Below, piece by piece: positions 63,247 through 64,000 of a DNA stretch of 64,000 nucleotides. Where the stretch lies: assembly GCA_021818335.1 (NCBI GenBank), contig JAKAEJ010000004.1, positions 1 to 64,000 on the forward strand, given 5' to 3'. The stretch is from Pseudomonadota bacterium. GTDB taxonomy: Bacteria; Pseudomonadota; Gammaproteobacteria; Xanthomonadales; Rhodanobacteraceae. A model generated the notes under the pieces. It saw only the letters and a program-made list of their open reading frames with translations. It was not told where the DNA came from and did not search any database. Made by a program: the position numbers and the translations under genes. Each line of letters opens with the position of its first letter. The stretch's first letter is position 1.

Positions 63247-64000
63247 TCAGGAAAACAGGCGCAACAGGTCGTTATAGAAAGCGATCCCCATCAGCGCGAC
63301 TAGCAAGGCCATGCCCAAGTACTGCCCTGCCGCCATCACCTTCGTGCTGACCGGACTGCCCTTGGCCAGCTCGATAAGGTAATACACGAGGTGGCCGCCG
63401 TCCAAGATCGGGATGGGAAGGAGGTTCATCACGGCCAGGCTGAGCGAGATGATTCCAAGGAAATAGAGGAACCATGCCGGCCCCAGATCGGCGGACGTGT
63501 TGGCATATTGGGCGATGGAAATCGGGCCGGAGATGTTCTTCAATGAGGATTGGCCGGTGAGCATTCGGCCCAGCATCGCGACGGTCTGCGCGGTGAGCCG
63601 CCATGTTTCCGCGAATGCTGCCGGGATGGCTTGTAGCGGACCGGCACGCTGCACGGTGTCGTAGCGCGCCGAGAACGGCGCGGGACTCACACCGAGGAGC
63701 CACGTGGGCTTGCCATCGGTTCCCTTCTGGAGTCGCGGGTGCGTGGCGAAGGCCAGCCGCTTGCCGTCGCGCACGACCTCGACATCCAGCGTGCGGCCGG
63801 GCCCGGCGTCCGCGTGTACCCGTGTGACGATGTCATTCCAGTCTGCCACGGGGGCGCCATTGATCGCCGTGATGCGGTCGCCCGGGCGAAGTCCGGCCGC
63901 CGCCGCGCCGCTGTCGGGCAGGATGGTCCCCAGTACGGGAGGAAGCATCATCTGCCGCGGCACGAGGCCGAGCGCCTGCAGCGACTGATCCTCGCCCCGA
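63247..64000 (-). CDS. rseP: RIP metalloprotease RseP (partial; start beyond window)
   Basis: PDZ domain GTILPDSGAAAAGLRPGDRITAINGAPV; MNLLPIPILDGGHLVYYLIELAKG; adjacent to bamA. Confidence 0.94.
   Translation of the reverse strand, partial: RGEDQSLQALGLVPRQMMLPPVLGTILPDSGAAAAGLRPGDRITAINGAPVADWNDIVTRVHADAGPGRTLDVEVVRDGKRLAFATHPRLQKGTDGKPTWLLGVSPAPFSARYDTVQRAGPLQAIPAAFAETWRLTAQTVAMLGRMLTGQSSLKNISGPISIAQYANTSADLGPAWFLYFLGIISLSLAVMNLLPIPILDGGHLVYYLIELAKGSPVSTKVMAAGQYLGMALLVALMGIAFYNDLLRLFS

Overview
The window is 64 kb of GC-rich bacterial chromosome. Gene content and order (metB beside a glycan locus, rseP-bamA-lpxD-fabZ-lpxA-lpxB-rnhB, a DmeF/FrmR pair) suggest a gammaproteobacterium of the Xanthomonadales/Rhodanobacteraceae type; this is inference, since no search was possible. 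From left to right: (i) 1-4 kb, two secreted proteins, one with the tail of an upstream paralogue and a duplicated terminator, the other EXORDIUM/PHI-1-like; (ii) 4.6-5.3 kb, decayed IS256-like and IS5-like transposase fragments; (iii) 5.6-27.9 kb, a large surface-glycan locus with a Wzt-type ABC ATPase, several glycosyltransferases, three sulfotransferase domains, a MetB-like enzyme, a UDP-sulfoquinovose synthase (SqdB/SQD1), two GtrB-like GT2 plus GT-C pairs, a WbsX-RgpF-like protein and GDP-D-rhamnose enzymes (gmd/rmd); (iv) 28-64 kb, mostly housekeeping genes (sdaA, birA, coaX, tRNA-Thr, frmR/dmeF, arginase, GGDEF protein, ECF sigma operon, TonB receptor, trpS, penicillin acylase, parC, uvrB, ampD-like, rlmKL, rnhB, lpxB, lpxA, fabZ, lpxD, bamA, rseP). 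The best candidate for an undescribed system is the sulfur-themed glycan locus, which may make a sulfated and/or sulfoquinovose-containing D-rhamnose polysaccharide. No CRISPR array or rRNA was seen.
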